The notes beneath the pieces were generated by a model. The model was not told the DNA's origin. It saw only the letters and a program-made list of their open reading frames with translations, and did not search any database. A DNA stretch of 64,000 nucleotides from a virus: IMG/VR virus record IMGVR_UViG_3300009128_001633, positions 1 to 64,000 of that record; one strand, given 5' to 3'. How positions within the stretch are numbered: the stretch's first letter is position 1; every line of letters begins with the position of its first letter. The translations under genes and the position numbers were made by a program. Shown here one piece after another: positions 49,891 to 58,323 of this stretch.

Positions 49891-50928
49891 TTAATTCCTC
49901 TTATTACTTATATCCACAACTTCTTCATATAATTTTAGATATTTCTTCGTTGCATTATCCATGCAAAAGTTTTCTTGAGCATATTTAAGTGTTTCATTAA
50001 AAACATTTTCTGGATTATCATTTATGTTTTTCCAACATTCATAAATTGCATTTGCTATTGAAACTGGATCCATAACAATGGCATGATATCTAGTATATCC
50101 ACCACGATATGAAACGACCGGAATGCCCATAGCCATAGCTTCCAAAGTATCTCTACTAGTTATACCATTTATGTTTGAATTAAATGAAATATCGGCACCT
50201 CTTAAAAATGGCCTTAAATCCCTTAACTGTAGTTGAACATTTTCACAATATATGCTTAAATTTTTTGCTTTCAATATTGTTTCTCTCCATAATGAAACAT
50301 CTGTAAGTCTGATGCAAAATATGTTCAACCTTGCCTTGGGGATTAACTTTATAACTTCAGACATAGACCATAATAAAGACATAGGAGTTTTATTAAACCG
50401 TATGTTGGCAGTAGATATTATTGCTGGTCTATAGTCATATTCCCACTTAAACCCATCAGGATTAAATCTTTGCAGATCAACAGAATCCTGTATGAACACT
50501 AAATTATTACCACGCTCATACATTTTCATTATATAATAATCAGACTCATTTATTGCAACAACTTTGTCAAATCGTTCTAAAAACGAAATATGTATATCAA
50601 ACTTTTGCTGACCAGTTTGAGTTTCTAACATAACCATATATTCAGCAGTTCCATGCATAATTGCTATATTACCATGTTTCCTAACATAAGGAACTAACTT
50701 CATCGGAACTGACCTATGCACGACCCAAACATCACATTCGTGTGCGTTTTTCCAAGGTTTACAAACAATACCACGATCAGTAAACCTTTCTGGATCTGGG
50801 TTTTCTTCATCGCAGTTTATTAAAATAGAATCCAATTCAGCTCTACGTTCACAAGTAATCTGGTCTATAACAAATTCGTGTAATCCAGATCTCCTTGGAG
50901 CCCATAAGCTAAAGTGAGCTATTTTCAC
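49891..50928 (-). CDS. GT-B glycosyltransferase (GT4-like)
   Basis: A 345-residue protein. The start is GTG 50928, with GGGAGG upstream; TTG 50934 is an alternative. The C-terminal donor domain shows RPAIISTANIRFNKTPMSL (donor-binding start), LRPFLRGADISFNS, and GITSRDTLEAMAMGIPVVSYRGG, with the conserved Glu in TLEAMAMG. It overlaps a GT-A gene and is followed by a GT2 gene, so three glycosyltransferases are adjacent here. Confidence 0.8.
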   Translation of the reverse strand: MKIAHFSLWAPRRSGLHEFVIDQITCERRAELDSILINCDEENPDPERFTDRGIVCKPWKNAHECDVWVVHRSVPMKLVPYVRKHGNIAIMHGTAEYMVMLETQTGQQKFDIHISFLERFDKVVAINESDYYIMKMYERGNNLVFIQDSVDLQRFNPDGFKWEYDYRPAIISTANIRFNKTPMSLLWSMSEVIKLIPKARLNIFCIRLTDVSLWRETILKAKNLSIYCENVQLQLRDLRPFLRGADISFNSNINGITSRDTLEAMAMGIPVVSYRGGYTRYHAIVMDPVSIANAIYECWKNINDNPENVFNETLKYAQENFCMDNATKKYLKLYEEVVDISNKRN

Positions 50929-51655
50929 TATCAACCTCCCTAAAGAACCTTTTCCACTTTATCATCTTCTTATATTGCTTCCACTCATTTTTACAAAATA
51001 AGTTAAAATCTTTTTCAGGTTCATCAATTTCTACATTCATAGCACCTAAACAAAAACCAAAAATTCCAGCAAGAATGAAACCACTTTTTTCATTTAACCA
51101 TTTTTCGCACAATATGTTGAAATGTTCAAAATCTACATCAAAGAAAGAAGCAAATTTTTGACCAGTTCCATAAAATCTTTTAAAATACCCTTCTTCAGAA
51201 ATTTCAGGCATATGTATTCCTAAATTTCTACAAATCTTATGCTCCTCATATCCCCATTTTTGTTTTATACTTCCCAAAGCCCATCTATCCCAGCCTATTT
51301 GATTTTTTATTTCTATATCTTTAATATAAGCTGTCTTCCATATGCGTACACCATATATTGTTGTTTGTAAAGTTACATCAAATAAACTACCAATGACAGA
51401 AGCAACATTTATCCTAGATATTATTTTATATAGTACATCTATTGCACTTGGAAATAAAATACAATCAGAATCCAATATTATTAAGTATTCATAATTACAT
51501 TCATTTATAGCCTCTGATACAGCATTATATAATGGCTTATTTTCTATAATACGAATACTAAACTTTTTAAACGTTTGATGTTGGAGAGAGTCGATGCATT
51601 TATTAAAACGACTCTCTCCAACAGTCAATATTACTATTTCTAGCTGTTTATTCAT
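50909..51655 (-). CDS. GT-A glycosyltransferase
   Basis: A 248-residue protein. N-terminal EIVILTVGESRFNKCIDSLQ and the DxD-type motif YLIILDSDCILFPSAIDVLY (D-S-D) indicate a GT2-like fold. The central part is divergent from common families. It starts adjacent to the coiled-coil fibre gene (1-nt overlap) and ends inside the GT4 gene. Confidence 0.7.
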   Translation of the reverse strand: MNKQLEIVILTVGESRFNKCIDSLQHQTFKKFSIRIIENKPLYNAVSEAINECNYEYLIILDSDCILFPSAIDVLYKIISRINVASVIGSLFDVTLQTTIYGVRIWKTAYIKDIEIKNQIGWDRWALGSIKQKWGYEEHKICRNLGIHMPEISEEGYFKRFYGTGQKFASFFDVDFEHFNILCEKWLNEKSGFILAGIFGFCLGAMNVEIDEPEKDFNLFCKNEWKQYKKMIKWKRFFREVDSENSSL

Positions 51656-52185
51656 TATGCAACCGAAACATCATTCCATCTAAATACAAAATCTCCAGCA
51701 GAATCTCTACGAATATCCGTAACACGATATTCTTCAGAAACTGGTATTGACTTAATGTATTGTTCTAAACTAACTTCACTCTCGGCTTTTCGTGCCATTG
51801 AAATAGCTTTTTCAGCTTCTGAATCGACAATAACAGCATATGACTCTGCTATATCGGCTATTGAATCACCAACGACACCAAAAGACTCTCCACGACGTGC
51901 AATCGAGATAGATTTCTCACCTTCAGACTTGGCAAGTTCAGTTTCTGAATCAACAATAACAGCATATGACTGTGCTAACACAGCTATTGATCTTGCTTCA
52001 GAAGGATCAGTAGAAAGATCAGCTTCCGACCTAGCTTCACTGGCTTCATCTTCAGCTATTCTTGCAATTGATATTGCCTTCTCAACTTCCGATTTTGAAA
52101 GTTCAGTTTCTGAGTCAACAATAGTAGCATATGACTTTGCAGTAGAAACATCATTTGGATCAAACTTAGTAGTTTGTATTGCCAT
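51655..52185 (-). CDS. Coiled-coil fibre-stalk protein with repeated segments
   Basis: A 176-residue protein. After MAIQTTKFDPNDVSTAKSYA come three related segments of about 40 residues (SYAxIVDSETELxKSE and EKxISIAR) forming heptad-like coiled coils, typical for a trimeric fibre stalk. The C-terminus, EEYRVTDIRRDSAGDFVFRW, resembles the C-terminus of the protein at 53325-53510 (YTVVRIKREADGQFALEW). The gene is next to three glycosyltransferase genes, so the protein may be glycosylated. Confidence 0.65.
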   Translation of the reverse strand: MAIQTTKFDPNDVSTAKSYATIVDSETELSKSEVEKAISIARIAEDEASEARSEADLSTDPSEARSIAVLAQSYAVIVDSETELAKSEGEKSISIARRGESFGVVGDSIADIAESYAVIVDSEAEKAISMARKAESEVSLEQYIKSIPVSEEYRVTDIRRDSAGDFVFRWNDVSVA

Positions 52186-52186
52186 A

Positions 52187-53308
52187 TCATACCTCCATAA
52201 TCTTAATTATGTCACTAACCATACTATCTAATTGATAATCTCTTAAATGAGAAAACTTCTCCTCATAAGCATGTTCACCAACTTTCTTGACACTATGGTT
52301 GAATAATTCTTTATTTTTTAAGTAACTATATAACTCTTTGTGACTTTCTGATTTAAGGGAGACCTCTCTCTTTAACGCTTCCTCTAAACCATCACAAAAC
52401 TTTTGCCAACTAAACTGTTTAATTTTTACCAATCCAGATCTAGAAAGAATTACTCTAAGTTCACCATTATTTTTCAAAATACTATAAAACCTAGCTATTG
52501 TTTCTGGATTTACGTCAGGAATAACTAACGCTGTCTCATTGTTTATGGCAAAATTAGTAGTTCCAGCACTTGTACAAATAACTGGAGTTCCACACGCCAT
52601 CGCTTCAGCAGCAGTATTACACCATCCAGCAAGACCTTCGGCACTTATGAAAATATCAGCTTTACTATACATTTCCCTTAAACTATCTTGCGGTGGATTA
52701 ACGTAATGTTCTATTTCTAATGGTGTGTCATACTTCCATTTCTGTACATCATATAGCATTAATACTGGTGGATCTTTAACTAATTCTAATGCCTTAACGA
52801 TATTACCAGTATTTTTCCATCCACGATCAAACTTTGCATAAATAAGAACTCTAAATTTATCATCTTTCTCAACTTCAACAGGATAAAATTGCTCAAGATT
52901 CACACCACCACTTATTGTATAACCTTTATTATTGAACTTTTGTGGAAACCTTTTCTCCCAACCATTTGAAACACCTATTAATATATAATCACTTTTAATA
53001 TCATATGTACCAATACCATACCTTCTTGTATATGGAAAAATAATAAAAACAAATTTCTTTTGAGCATTGCATCTATCAAATATATCTAATGAAGGTGCAT
53101 CACCACACATAAGCACTTCATGTTTAACACTATGTACATTTTCAATTGGTGACAATTTACCATTATATTTAAACCAATCTGGAGGAGAACCATCACTGTG
53201 ATATATTGTATAATCATATCCCCTGATAACCATCTCATTACCTATCTCAAGAAATCTCTTAACTCCTCCGTATAATTTCAAATGTGGTAATATAACGCTT
53301 ATTTTCAT
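52187..53308 (-). CDS. GT4 glycosyltransferase
   Basis: A 373-residue GT-B enzyme. ISVILPHLKLYGGVKRFLEI gives the glycine-rich acceptor loop. GVSNGWEKRF, GVNLEQFYP and FRVLIYAKFDRGWKNTGNIV mark the start of the donor domain. ADIFISAEGLAGWCNTAAEA and MACGTPVICTSAGT contain the E-x7-E motif. It is a standard family 4 layout and length. It lies between two fibre-associated genes. Confidence 0.88.
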   Translation of the reverse strand: MKISVILPHLKLYGGVKRFLEIGNEMVIRGYDYTIYHSDGSPPDWFKYNGKLSPIENVHSVKHEVLMCGDAPSLDIFDRCNAQKKFVFIIFPYTRRYGIGTYDIKSDYILIGVSNGWEKRFPQKFNNKGYTISGGVNLEQFYPVEVEKDDKFRVLIYAKFDRGWKNTGNIVKALELVKDPPVLMLYDVQKWKYDTPLEIEHYVNPPQDSLREMYSKADIFISAEGLAGWCNTAAEAMACGTPVICTSAGTTNFAINNETALVIPDVNPETIARFYSILKNNGELRVILSRSGLVKIKQFSWQKFCDGLEEALKREVSLKSESHKELYSYLKNKELFNHSVKKVGEHAYEEKFSHLRDYQLDSMVSDIIKIMEV

Positions 53309-53324
53309 TTTGCCCTCCTAAGAA

Positions 53325-53510
53325 TTAAATCGGACTATCATCCCATTCCAAAGCAAATTGTCCATCGGCCTCTCTTTTAATCCTAACAACAGTATATTGT
53401 CCAGGATCTGGAATTGACTGTACTGCTCTCTGTAAAACAAGTTTATTAGCATCTGTCAATAGTCTACTTTCATCATCATTAACTTGTGTACTCATTCTTA
53501 CTTGAGACAT
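53325..53510 (-). CDS. Small fibre-associated protein
   Basis: A 61-residue protein. Its C-terminal half (QYTVVRIKREADGQFALEWD) resembles the C-terminus of the coiled-coil protein at 51655-52185, so the module was probably duplicated. The N-terminal half is polar and helical. It is likely a short virion component. Confidence 0.55.
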   Translation of the reverse strand: MSQVRMSTQVNDDESRLLTDANKLVLQRAVQSIPDPGQYTVVRIKREADGQFALEWDDSPI

Positions 53511-53519
53511 AATAAACTC

Positions 53520-53765
53520 CTAACTACTTTTTATATAATGAACCCATAAAGTGTCAGCCGGAACAGGAGTTGACAATGGTGCATTAGTCATAACGAAACC
53601 ATTAAGATTACCATTTTCAGCATAATCAGTATCTCTGATTTGTAATAAACCATTCAAATATACTTCTAGAGATTCAGTAACAAAAGTATATGAACAAGAG
53701 AATGTTTTATTAGAACCATCTATCGTTCCTGATGGTGTTTCATGAAATTCATGTTCGTGAGTCAT
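53520..53765 (-). CDS. Tail/fibre module protein
   Basis: An 81-residue protein. HEHEFHETPSGTIDGSNKTF then LEVYLNGLLQIRDTDY is a beta-rich module also found in the C-terminal part of the protein encoded at 53773-54192 (HDHVCEIPTGLINGTNTEF, FMNGLQLQYNIDY). The start ATG 53765 avoids a long overlap in an implausible upstream extension of the frame. The module may be a carbohydrate-binding or adapter domain of the fibre. Confidence 0.6.
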   Translation of the reverse strand: MTHEHEFHETPSGTIDGSNKTFSCSYTFVTESLEVYLNGLLQIRDTDYAENGNLNGFVMTNAPLSTPVPADTLWVHYIKSS

Positions 53766-53772
53766 AACAAAC

Positions 53773-54192
53773 CTACATAGTTGATTTAAGATAAATACCC
53801 CAAACAACATCACCACTCTCAGGAGCAGTCGTAAAAATAACCTTATTACTCTGCACTCGCTCCTGATAATCAATATTATATTGCAACTGCAAACCATTCA
53901 TAAAAAGCCTGACTGACCTTCCGACAAACTGTTGAGAAAAAATAAATTCAGTATTAGTGCCATTTATTAAGCCTGTTGGTATCTCGCACACATGATCATG
54001 ATCAACAAGGAAACCATAGAAACTAACCTCATAATCAAGCTCATTAGAAAGCTGTTCAGCGACAATTCCAACTTGTGAAGTTGTTACATTATAATTAATC
54101 TCATTTTTGTCAATCTCATAAGTTAATGTTTGAGCTGACAGAAATTCATAATTAATCTCATTTGTTATCTGTTCTGAAACTATTTTTCCCAT
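53773..54192 (-). CDS. Tail/fibre protein with duplicated module
   Basis: A 139-residue protein. The N-terminal half has short beta repeats (NEINYEF, KNEINYNV, NELDYEV), and the C-terminal half is the HDH-x-P-T-G-x-I-N-G-T-N module shared with the gene at 53520-53765. It is adjacent to another beta protein and is likely a fibre component. Confidence 0.6.
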   Translation of the reverse strand: MGKIVSEQITNEINYEFLSAQTLTYEIDKNEINYNVTTSQVGIVAEQLSNELDYEVSFYGFLVDHDHVCEIPTGLINGTNTEFIFSQQFVGRSVRLFMNGLQLQYNIDYQERVQSNKVIFTTAPESGDVVWGIYLKSTM

Positions 54193-54470
54193 TATACTGC
54201 CAACACTTCTATATTTTCATCTATGATGGTATATATCTCAGTATCCTTAGTGACAACCCAAATAAATTTATACTCTCCAGCAGCAGCAGTGACATTAGAA
54301 AAAGTAATTGTGTAATAAATTTGATTACCAGAAGCTCCAGCATTAGTAGTATCGACAATAGTTGTTCCACCTTTTGTAATTTTTATAGTAGCAGAATCTG
54401 GCTCAAAATCGGCATTATCTAAGTATAACGCTAAAGTTATTATTCTCGCATCACCGACATAAAGTTTCAT
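54192..54470 (-). CDS. Ig-like beta-sandwich virion protein
   Basis: A 92-residue protein. Alternating strands (ARIITLALYLDNADF, ATIKITKGGTTIVDTT, EYKFIWVVTKD) suggest an immunoglobulin-like or beta-sandwich fold, as found in fibre and tail decoration proteins. It ends 1 nt into the next gene. The assignment is by pattern only. Confidence 0.5.
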   Translation of the reverse strand: MKLYVGDARIITLALYLDNADFEPDSATIKITKGGTTIVDTTNAGASGNQIYYTITFSNVTAAAGEYKFIWVVTKDTEIYTIIDENIEVLAV

Positions 54471-54472
54471 TT

Positions 54473-54982
54473 CTAATCTCCAATCGTAGGATCACTAGGC
54501 CATCTATTACTTTGAACTTCATCTATAACCTCAGTATTCCAATTAAATTCAACAAGACTATCATAATCATTAAGAGCATTTATTTCATCTTCAATTGTAT
54601 TAGATAAAGCTCTGACATTACTTCTAAAATCAGAAATATTTTTTGGAACATCAATGCTTTCAACACTCCTTATTACATACCAATCTGTATTATTAAGAAG
54701 AGATTTAGCTTGTTCTTTAACTTTTTTAATTAACATACCTTTAAGATCATCAATGGACATTTTCGGTTCTATCTTATGAACTCTAGTAACAACTCCATTT
54801 AATTCAGAATCAACATGACTAACGGATTTATAGTAAATTTGATTAAATCCTTTTTCTACAAATTGTTTGATGTTAAGTTCATCAAGTGTATCTGGTTTAT
54901 CAAAAATATTTGATTTGTGAAACTTTCCATCTAATATAAACTCTTTTCTATTAATCACTCTTCCATCTGGTAATAACCACAT
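54473..54982 (-). CDS. Possible tail fibre assembly protein
   Basis: A 169-residue protein. The C-terminal part (LLNNTDWYVIRSVE, then SDFRSNVRALSNTIEDEINA and SLVEFNW) resembles tail fibre assembly or DUF4376-type chaperones, which share a T-D-W-x-V-x-R-x-x-E motif and a final W-P pair (RWPSDP). The N-terminal part is unassigned. It follows a small gene and has AAGGAGGA as ribosome binding site. Confidence 0.55.
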   Translation of the reverse strand: MWLLPDGRVINRKEFILDGKFHKSNIFDKPDTLDELNIKQFVEKGFNQIYYKSVSHVDSELNGVVTRVHKIEPKMSIDDLKGMLIKKVKEQAKSLLNNTDWYVIRSVESIDVPKNISDFRSNVRALSNTIEDEINALNDYDSLVEFNWNTEVIDEVQSNRWPSDPTIGD

Positions 54983-55000
54983 TTGTTTTTTCCTCCTTTA

Positions 55001-55312
55001 TTATAATACTTTATCAGGATCCCAGTTATCCGTTCCTTTTGGAACAACCTGAAAACAATCCTTATTATCCACTACTCTCTGTATGCCATTAGGATGCAAG
55101 GACTCAAGTTCCTCCATATTCATAATATACCTTCCATCCGGAACATATTCCTGATCTTCATCCACGGCAACCAAACAAGAAACATCTTCAATTTCATCCA
55201 TTTTCATTATCGCTGCAAGACATTGATTACCTCTATTAACAACATAAGTACCACCATCCCTAATATTAGAACAGGATAGAGGATTTTTCAGTCCAATGAT
55301 TACCATTTCCAC
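55001..55312 (-). CDS. Hypothetical protein
   Basis: A 103-residue, acidic beta-rich protein starting at GTG 55312 (ATG 55306 is an alternative). No family is recognised. It lies immediately after the mosaic fibre gene. A 20-codon ORF overlaps both genes. Confidence 0.45.
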   Translation of the reverse strand: MEMVIIGLKNPLSCSNIRDGGTYVVNRGNQCLAAIMKMDEIEDVSCLVAVDEDQEYVPDGRYIMNMEELESLHPNGIQRVVDNKDCFQVVPKGTDNWDPDKVL

Positions 55313-55362
55313 TTACGTCCGTTCCAGCGCCATTCCCTTCCTCTATCATCTCTATGCTGCAT
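55300..55362 (-). CDS. Possible coupled micro-ORF, Trp/Arg-rich
   Basis: A 20-codon ORF whose ATG (55362) overlaps the stop of the fibre gene and whose stop overlaps the start of the next gene. The C-terminal part is rich in Trp, Arg and Lys (EWRWNGRKWKW). There is no ribosome binding site. It may be a coupling peptide or meaningless. Confidence 0.25.
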   Translation of the reverse strand: MQHRDDRGREWRWNGRKWKW

Positions 55363-56269
55363 CGTCTATTAAAAGGTCTGTTGACATCAAATGATAAAAT
55401 AAATTTCCGCTCATACTTTCAGCTCCATGCCCTGTCATTATATAATTTTTCGTAAAATCACCATTGGCAAATCCCCATGCGGCAGCACTATCCCATGACC
55501 AGGTCAGGTCTGACTTTTTTGTGGGCTGCCCATTGACGCCGCTGCCTCCTGTCCCATTCTGAAAGCCAATGACAAACTTGGAACCGGTTACATTATACGC
55601 TACAAAATAGACGACCCCACCGCCGACATCCACGGCGGTATCTCCCGTATGGTTACCGGTCTGAACGGTAGCATCCATCACATTAACGTTTATAAAACTG
55701 TTTGCTGATAATACTGCAATGGCAATATGATCAGTAGCCCACACACCTTCTAAATTGATCCAGGAAGGGTTGTTGTCGGTAAGGGTAACGTTAGAAATCT
55801 TGGTGATTATAGTACAGTTACCGCCACCATTAGCAGCGAAGTTATTGCAAAGACCGGTTGTGAACGAAAAATAATCTTCCGCATCCAACGCCCTTGACGG
55901 TGGTGATCCTGTTGCCCCAGCTATGCTGGCACCTGCATCCGTAAAAACAAGATCAGCTCCAGCAGCAACGCCCTGAGATGTTTCATTCGCATTGGCCGAG
56001 GTGTTCTCCATCATACAGAGGTTTATAGCCTCGCTTGCCCCACCATTAGTAAGGTCAAGCCCGCTTTCTGTTGATTCGTCCCAGTTGACATACAGCGACG
56101 TGCCACCTCCAAAAGCTTTCCTCCTATGTGATAAAACTGGTTGAACATAACCATTATTATTTTGAAGAATTTTTTTAACTGTACCAGAACTTAAAATATT
56201 TCTTTGAAATGGGAATAGCCCTTTATGAATAAGATCCAATGTAAAATTTTTAAACTTATCAAGTATCAT
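55352..56269 (-). CDS. Fibre/adhesin with high-GC, probably transferred C-terminal part
   Basis: A 305-residue protein. N-terminal residues 1-50 (LDKFKNFTLDLIHKGLFPFQ) are encoded by AT-rich DNA. The remaining 250 residues, beta-rich with GGGTSLYVNWDESTESG and VYFVAYNVTGSKFVIGFQNG, are encoded by clearly more GC-rich DNA (about half G+C over stretches of 55,480-56,110), unlike the roughly one third of the surroundings. The C-terminal part resembles concanavalin-A-like or jelly-roll adhesin domains. Such a mosaic is usual for phage receptor-binding proteins that swap tips. Confidence 0.65.
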   Translation of the reverse strand: MILDKFKNFTLDLIHKGLFPFQRNILSSGTVKKILQNNNGYVQPVLSHRRKAFGGGTSLYVNWDESTESGLDLTNGGASEAINLCMMENTSANANETSQGVAAGADLVFTDAGASIAGATGSPPSRALDAEDYFSFTTGLCNNFAANGGGNCTIITKISNVTLTDNNPSWINLEGVWATDHIAIAVLSANSFINVNVMDATVQTGNHTGDTAVDVGGGVVYFVAYNVTGSKFVIGFQNGTGGSGVNGQPTKKSDLTWSWDSAAAWGFANGDFTKNYIMTGHGAESMSGNLFYHLMSTDLLIDDAA

Positions 56270-56279
56270 CTTAAACCTC

Positions 56280-57059
56280 CTACCAAGCTGCTACAGCTTT
56301 ATCTACTTTATATTGAATCCAACAACCAAACAACCATGCATCTTCTGTCATGTCGTCTGTTCCGCTCACATTTCTAGATACTTTGAATAAAACAAGATCT
56401 CCCAACGCTGGAGTACCACCAATTGTTACAGCAGGAGTTGGCCCGGACACATGTAGATCAGCATCTTTACCTGCCAAAACTGTATCTGAAATTACTTCTC
56501 CTGCATCACCTAATGCAACATCTATGGCATCATCATCACTAATTGCCTGACCTGCAATTTGCCATTCTACAGTATCTGCAGCAGAACAAGCAGAATCACC
56601 TGGAGCCCAATAGAACTTGACTTTAATGGTTCCACGATCCCAATTCTCAGGCATGGCAAACTTGAAATTTACAAATTCCTCAGTTGCCCCATCAAAAGCA
56701 AAATAATCTAGATCCCAATCATTTGTTGTAAATTCACTAGAACCAGATTCAGCACCATTAGTTGTTCCTGTAAGCATTGCTCCAGCATCTATATATATAT
56801 TTTGATACTGCAAAAGATCACCTAATCCATCAGCAGTTATAGCTCTTGCAGTATCAGTCATGGCGATAATTTCAGCATTAGTTGCTATTTCTATTTTACC
56901 TTTAACAGTAGTTGAAGCATCAGCAACTCCTCCCATTAATGTTTCTGTTCCAGCATCATCCTTTTGATACATTAATCCATCTGATTTTGGATATATAGAA
57001 ACTCTATTAGATGCAGGAGTATCAGGAGCAGCTTGCTCCGTCATTACTATTTTACCCAT
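56280..57059 (-). CDS. Tail fibre/adhesin (copy A)
   Basis: A 259-residue protein. N-terminal TPASNRVSIYPKSDGLMYQK is typical of phage fibre attachment segments. The C-terminal module of about 160 residues (YFAFDGATEEFVNFKF, VKFYWAPGDSACSAADTVEW, HVSGPTPAVTIGGTPALGD, DDMTEDAWLFGCWIQYK) is almost identical in layout to that of the adjacent gene at 57073-58311. It is probably receptor-binding or a capsid/tail decoration. Confidence 0.7.
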   Translation of the reverse strand: MGKIVMTEQAAPDTPASNRVSIYPKSDGLMYQKDDAGTETLMGGVADASTTVKGKIEIATNAEIIAMTDTARAITADGLGDLLQYQNIYIDAGAMLTGTTNGAESGSSEFTTNDWDLDYFAFDGATEEFVNFKFAMPENWDRGTIKVKFYWAPGDSACSAADTVEWQIAGQAISDDDAIDVALGDAGEVISDTVLAGKDADLHVSGPTPAVTIGGTPALGDLVLFKVSRNVSGTDDMTEDAWLFGCWIQYKVDKAVAAW

Positions 57060-57072
57060 AATAAATATCTCC

Positions 57073-58311
57073 TTATGACCAAGCTGTTACTGCTTGATTT
57101 ATTTTATATTGTATAGCACAACCGAACAACCATGCATCCTCAGTCATATCGTCTGTTCCACTCACATTTCTACTTATCTTAAATAATATAATATCATCAA
57201 GAGCAGGAGTTCCACCTACGGTCACAGCAGGAGTTACCCCAGAAACATGTAGGTCATCATTTTTCCCTGCTAAAACAATATCTGATATGACTTGAGTTGT
57301 CCCAAGCGTAGCATCAATTGCATCATCATCACTAATTGCAACACCACCAATCTCCCACTCAACAGTATCTGCAGCAGTACAAGCACTGTCTCCAGGAGCC
57401 CAATAGAACTTGACTCTTATTGTACTGCGATCCCATGCTGATGGAAATCTAAATTTAAAGCAAACAAATTCCTCAGTTGCCCCATCAAAAGCAAAATAAT
57501 CAATCTTATGATCATTTGTTGCATATTCGTTGGATCCAGATCCTGCTCCATTAGTTGTTGTTGCAACCATTGCTCCAGCATCTATGTATATTTCTTGATA
57601 TTGTAAAATGTCAGCTACAAGATCAGCAGTAATGTATCTAGTAGCATCTGTCATAGTTAAAAATTCTGCCTGAGTAGCCAACTCAACAATACCCTTAGCT
57701 GTAGCTGAGGCATCATCGTATATTCCAGTATTGTATTGTGGTTGTCCATAAAAAACACCACTTAAAGAACCATCCAAAACAGCATCTTGTATGACTATTG
57801 ATGTTGAAGATGTATAAGTAGAACTAACAACTCTAGAATATTGTGGAGCTCCAGCAACTCCCGAAAAATAAACTGGTCTTCCGACTGTATAGACAGCTGT
57901 CTGATCACCTGGAAGTGTAAACGTTGTCGTGTTAACATACGTTGCAGTTTCACCTTCCGTAGACCACCATCCAGATGCAGGAGCAGAACCTTTTAGTGTA
58001 CCATCTTCATTTAATGCTTGATCAAGTCTAGCATCTAAAGAAGCAGCCGTTCCACGAGCTTCTATTACTTCATCATTAATAGCAGACTCATAATCTATAT
58101 CTTCCCAAGTAGCACCATTGTACTTCTTTAACATACCATTTGTGCCAAGATCAGTACGATAACATAATTGCCCTGCAACTGGACTAGAAGGGTAAGAAGT
58201 TCCAGAGAAACTACTAACAAGAGCAGCTATATGATCCCTTATGATTTGATACAATTCTCCAAGTGTAGTCACCCCACTCTCAGGCTTAGTTGAATTATAA
58301 GTTTGTGACAT
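57073..58311 (-). CDS. Tail fibre/adhesin (copy B)
   Basis: A 412-residue protein. N-terminal SQTYNSTKPESGVTTLGELY is followed by a segment with SPVAGQLCYRTDLGTNG, typical for fibre proteins. The middle has YSRVVSSTYTSSTSIVIQDA-like strands. The C-terminal 160 residues are a paralogue of copy A, with DHKIDYFAFDGATEEFVCFK, HVSGVTPAVTVGGTPALDD and WLFGCAIQYK. It ends 13 nt before copy A, so the tandem arose by duplication. Confidence 0.7.
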   Translation of the reverse strand: MSQTYNSTKPESGVTTLGELYQIIRDHIAALVSSFSGTSYPSSPVAGQLCYRTDLGTNGMLKKYNGATWEDIDYESAINDEVIEARGTAASLDARLDQALNEDGTLKGSAPASGWWSTEGETATYVNTTTFTLPGDQTAVYTVGRPVYFSGVAGAPQYSRVVSSTYTSSTSIVIQDAVLDGSLSGVFYGQPQYNTGIYDDASATAKGIVELATQAEFLTMTDATRYITADLVADILQYQEIYIDAGAMVATTTNGAGSGSNEYATNDHKIDYFAFDGATEEFVCFKFRFPSAWDRSTIRVKFYWAPGDSACTAADTVEWEIGGVAISDDDAIDATLGTTQVISDIVLAGKNDDLHVSGVTPAVTVGGTPALDDIILFKISRNVSGTDDMTEDAWLFGCAIQYKINQAVTAWS

Positions 58312-58323
58312 TTTTTGACCTCC

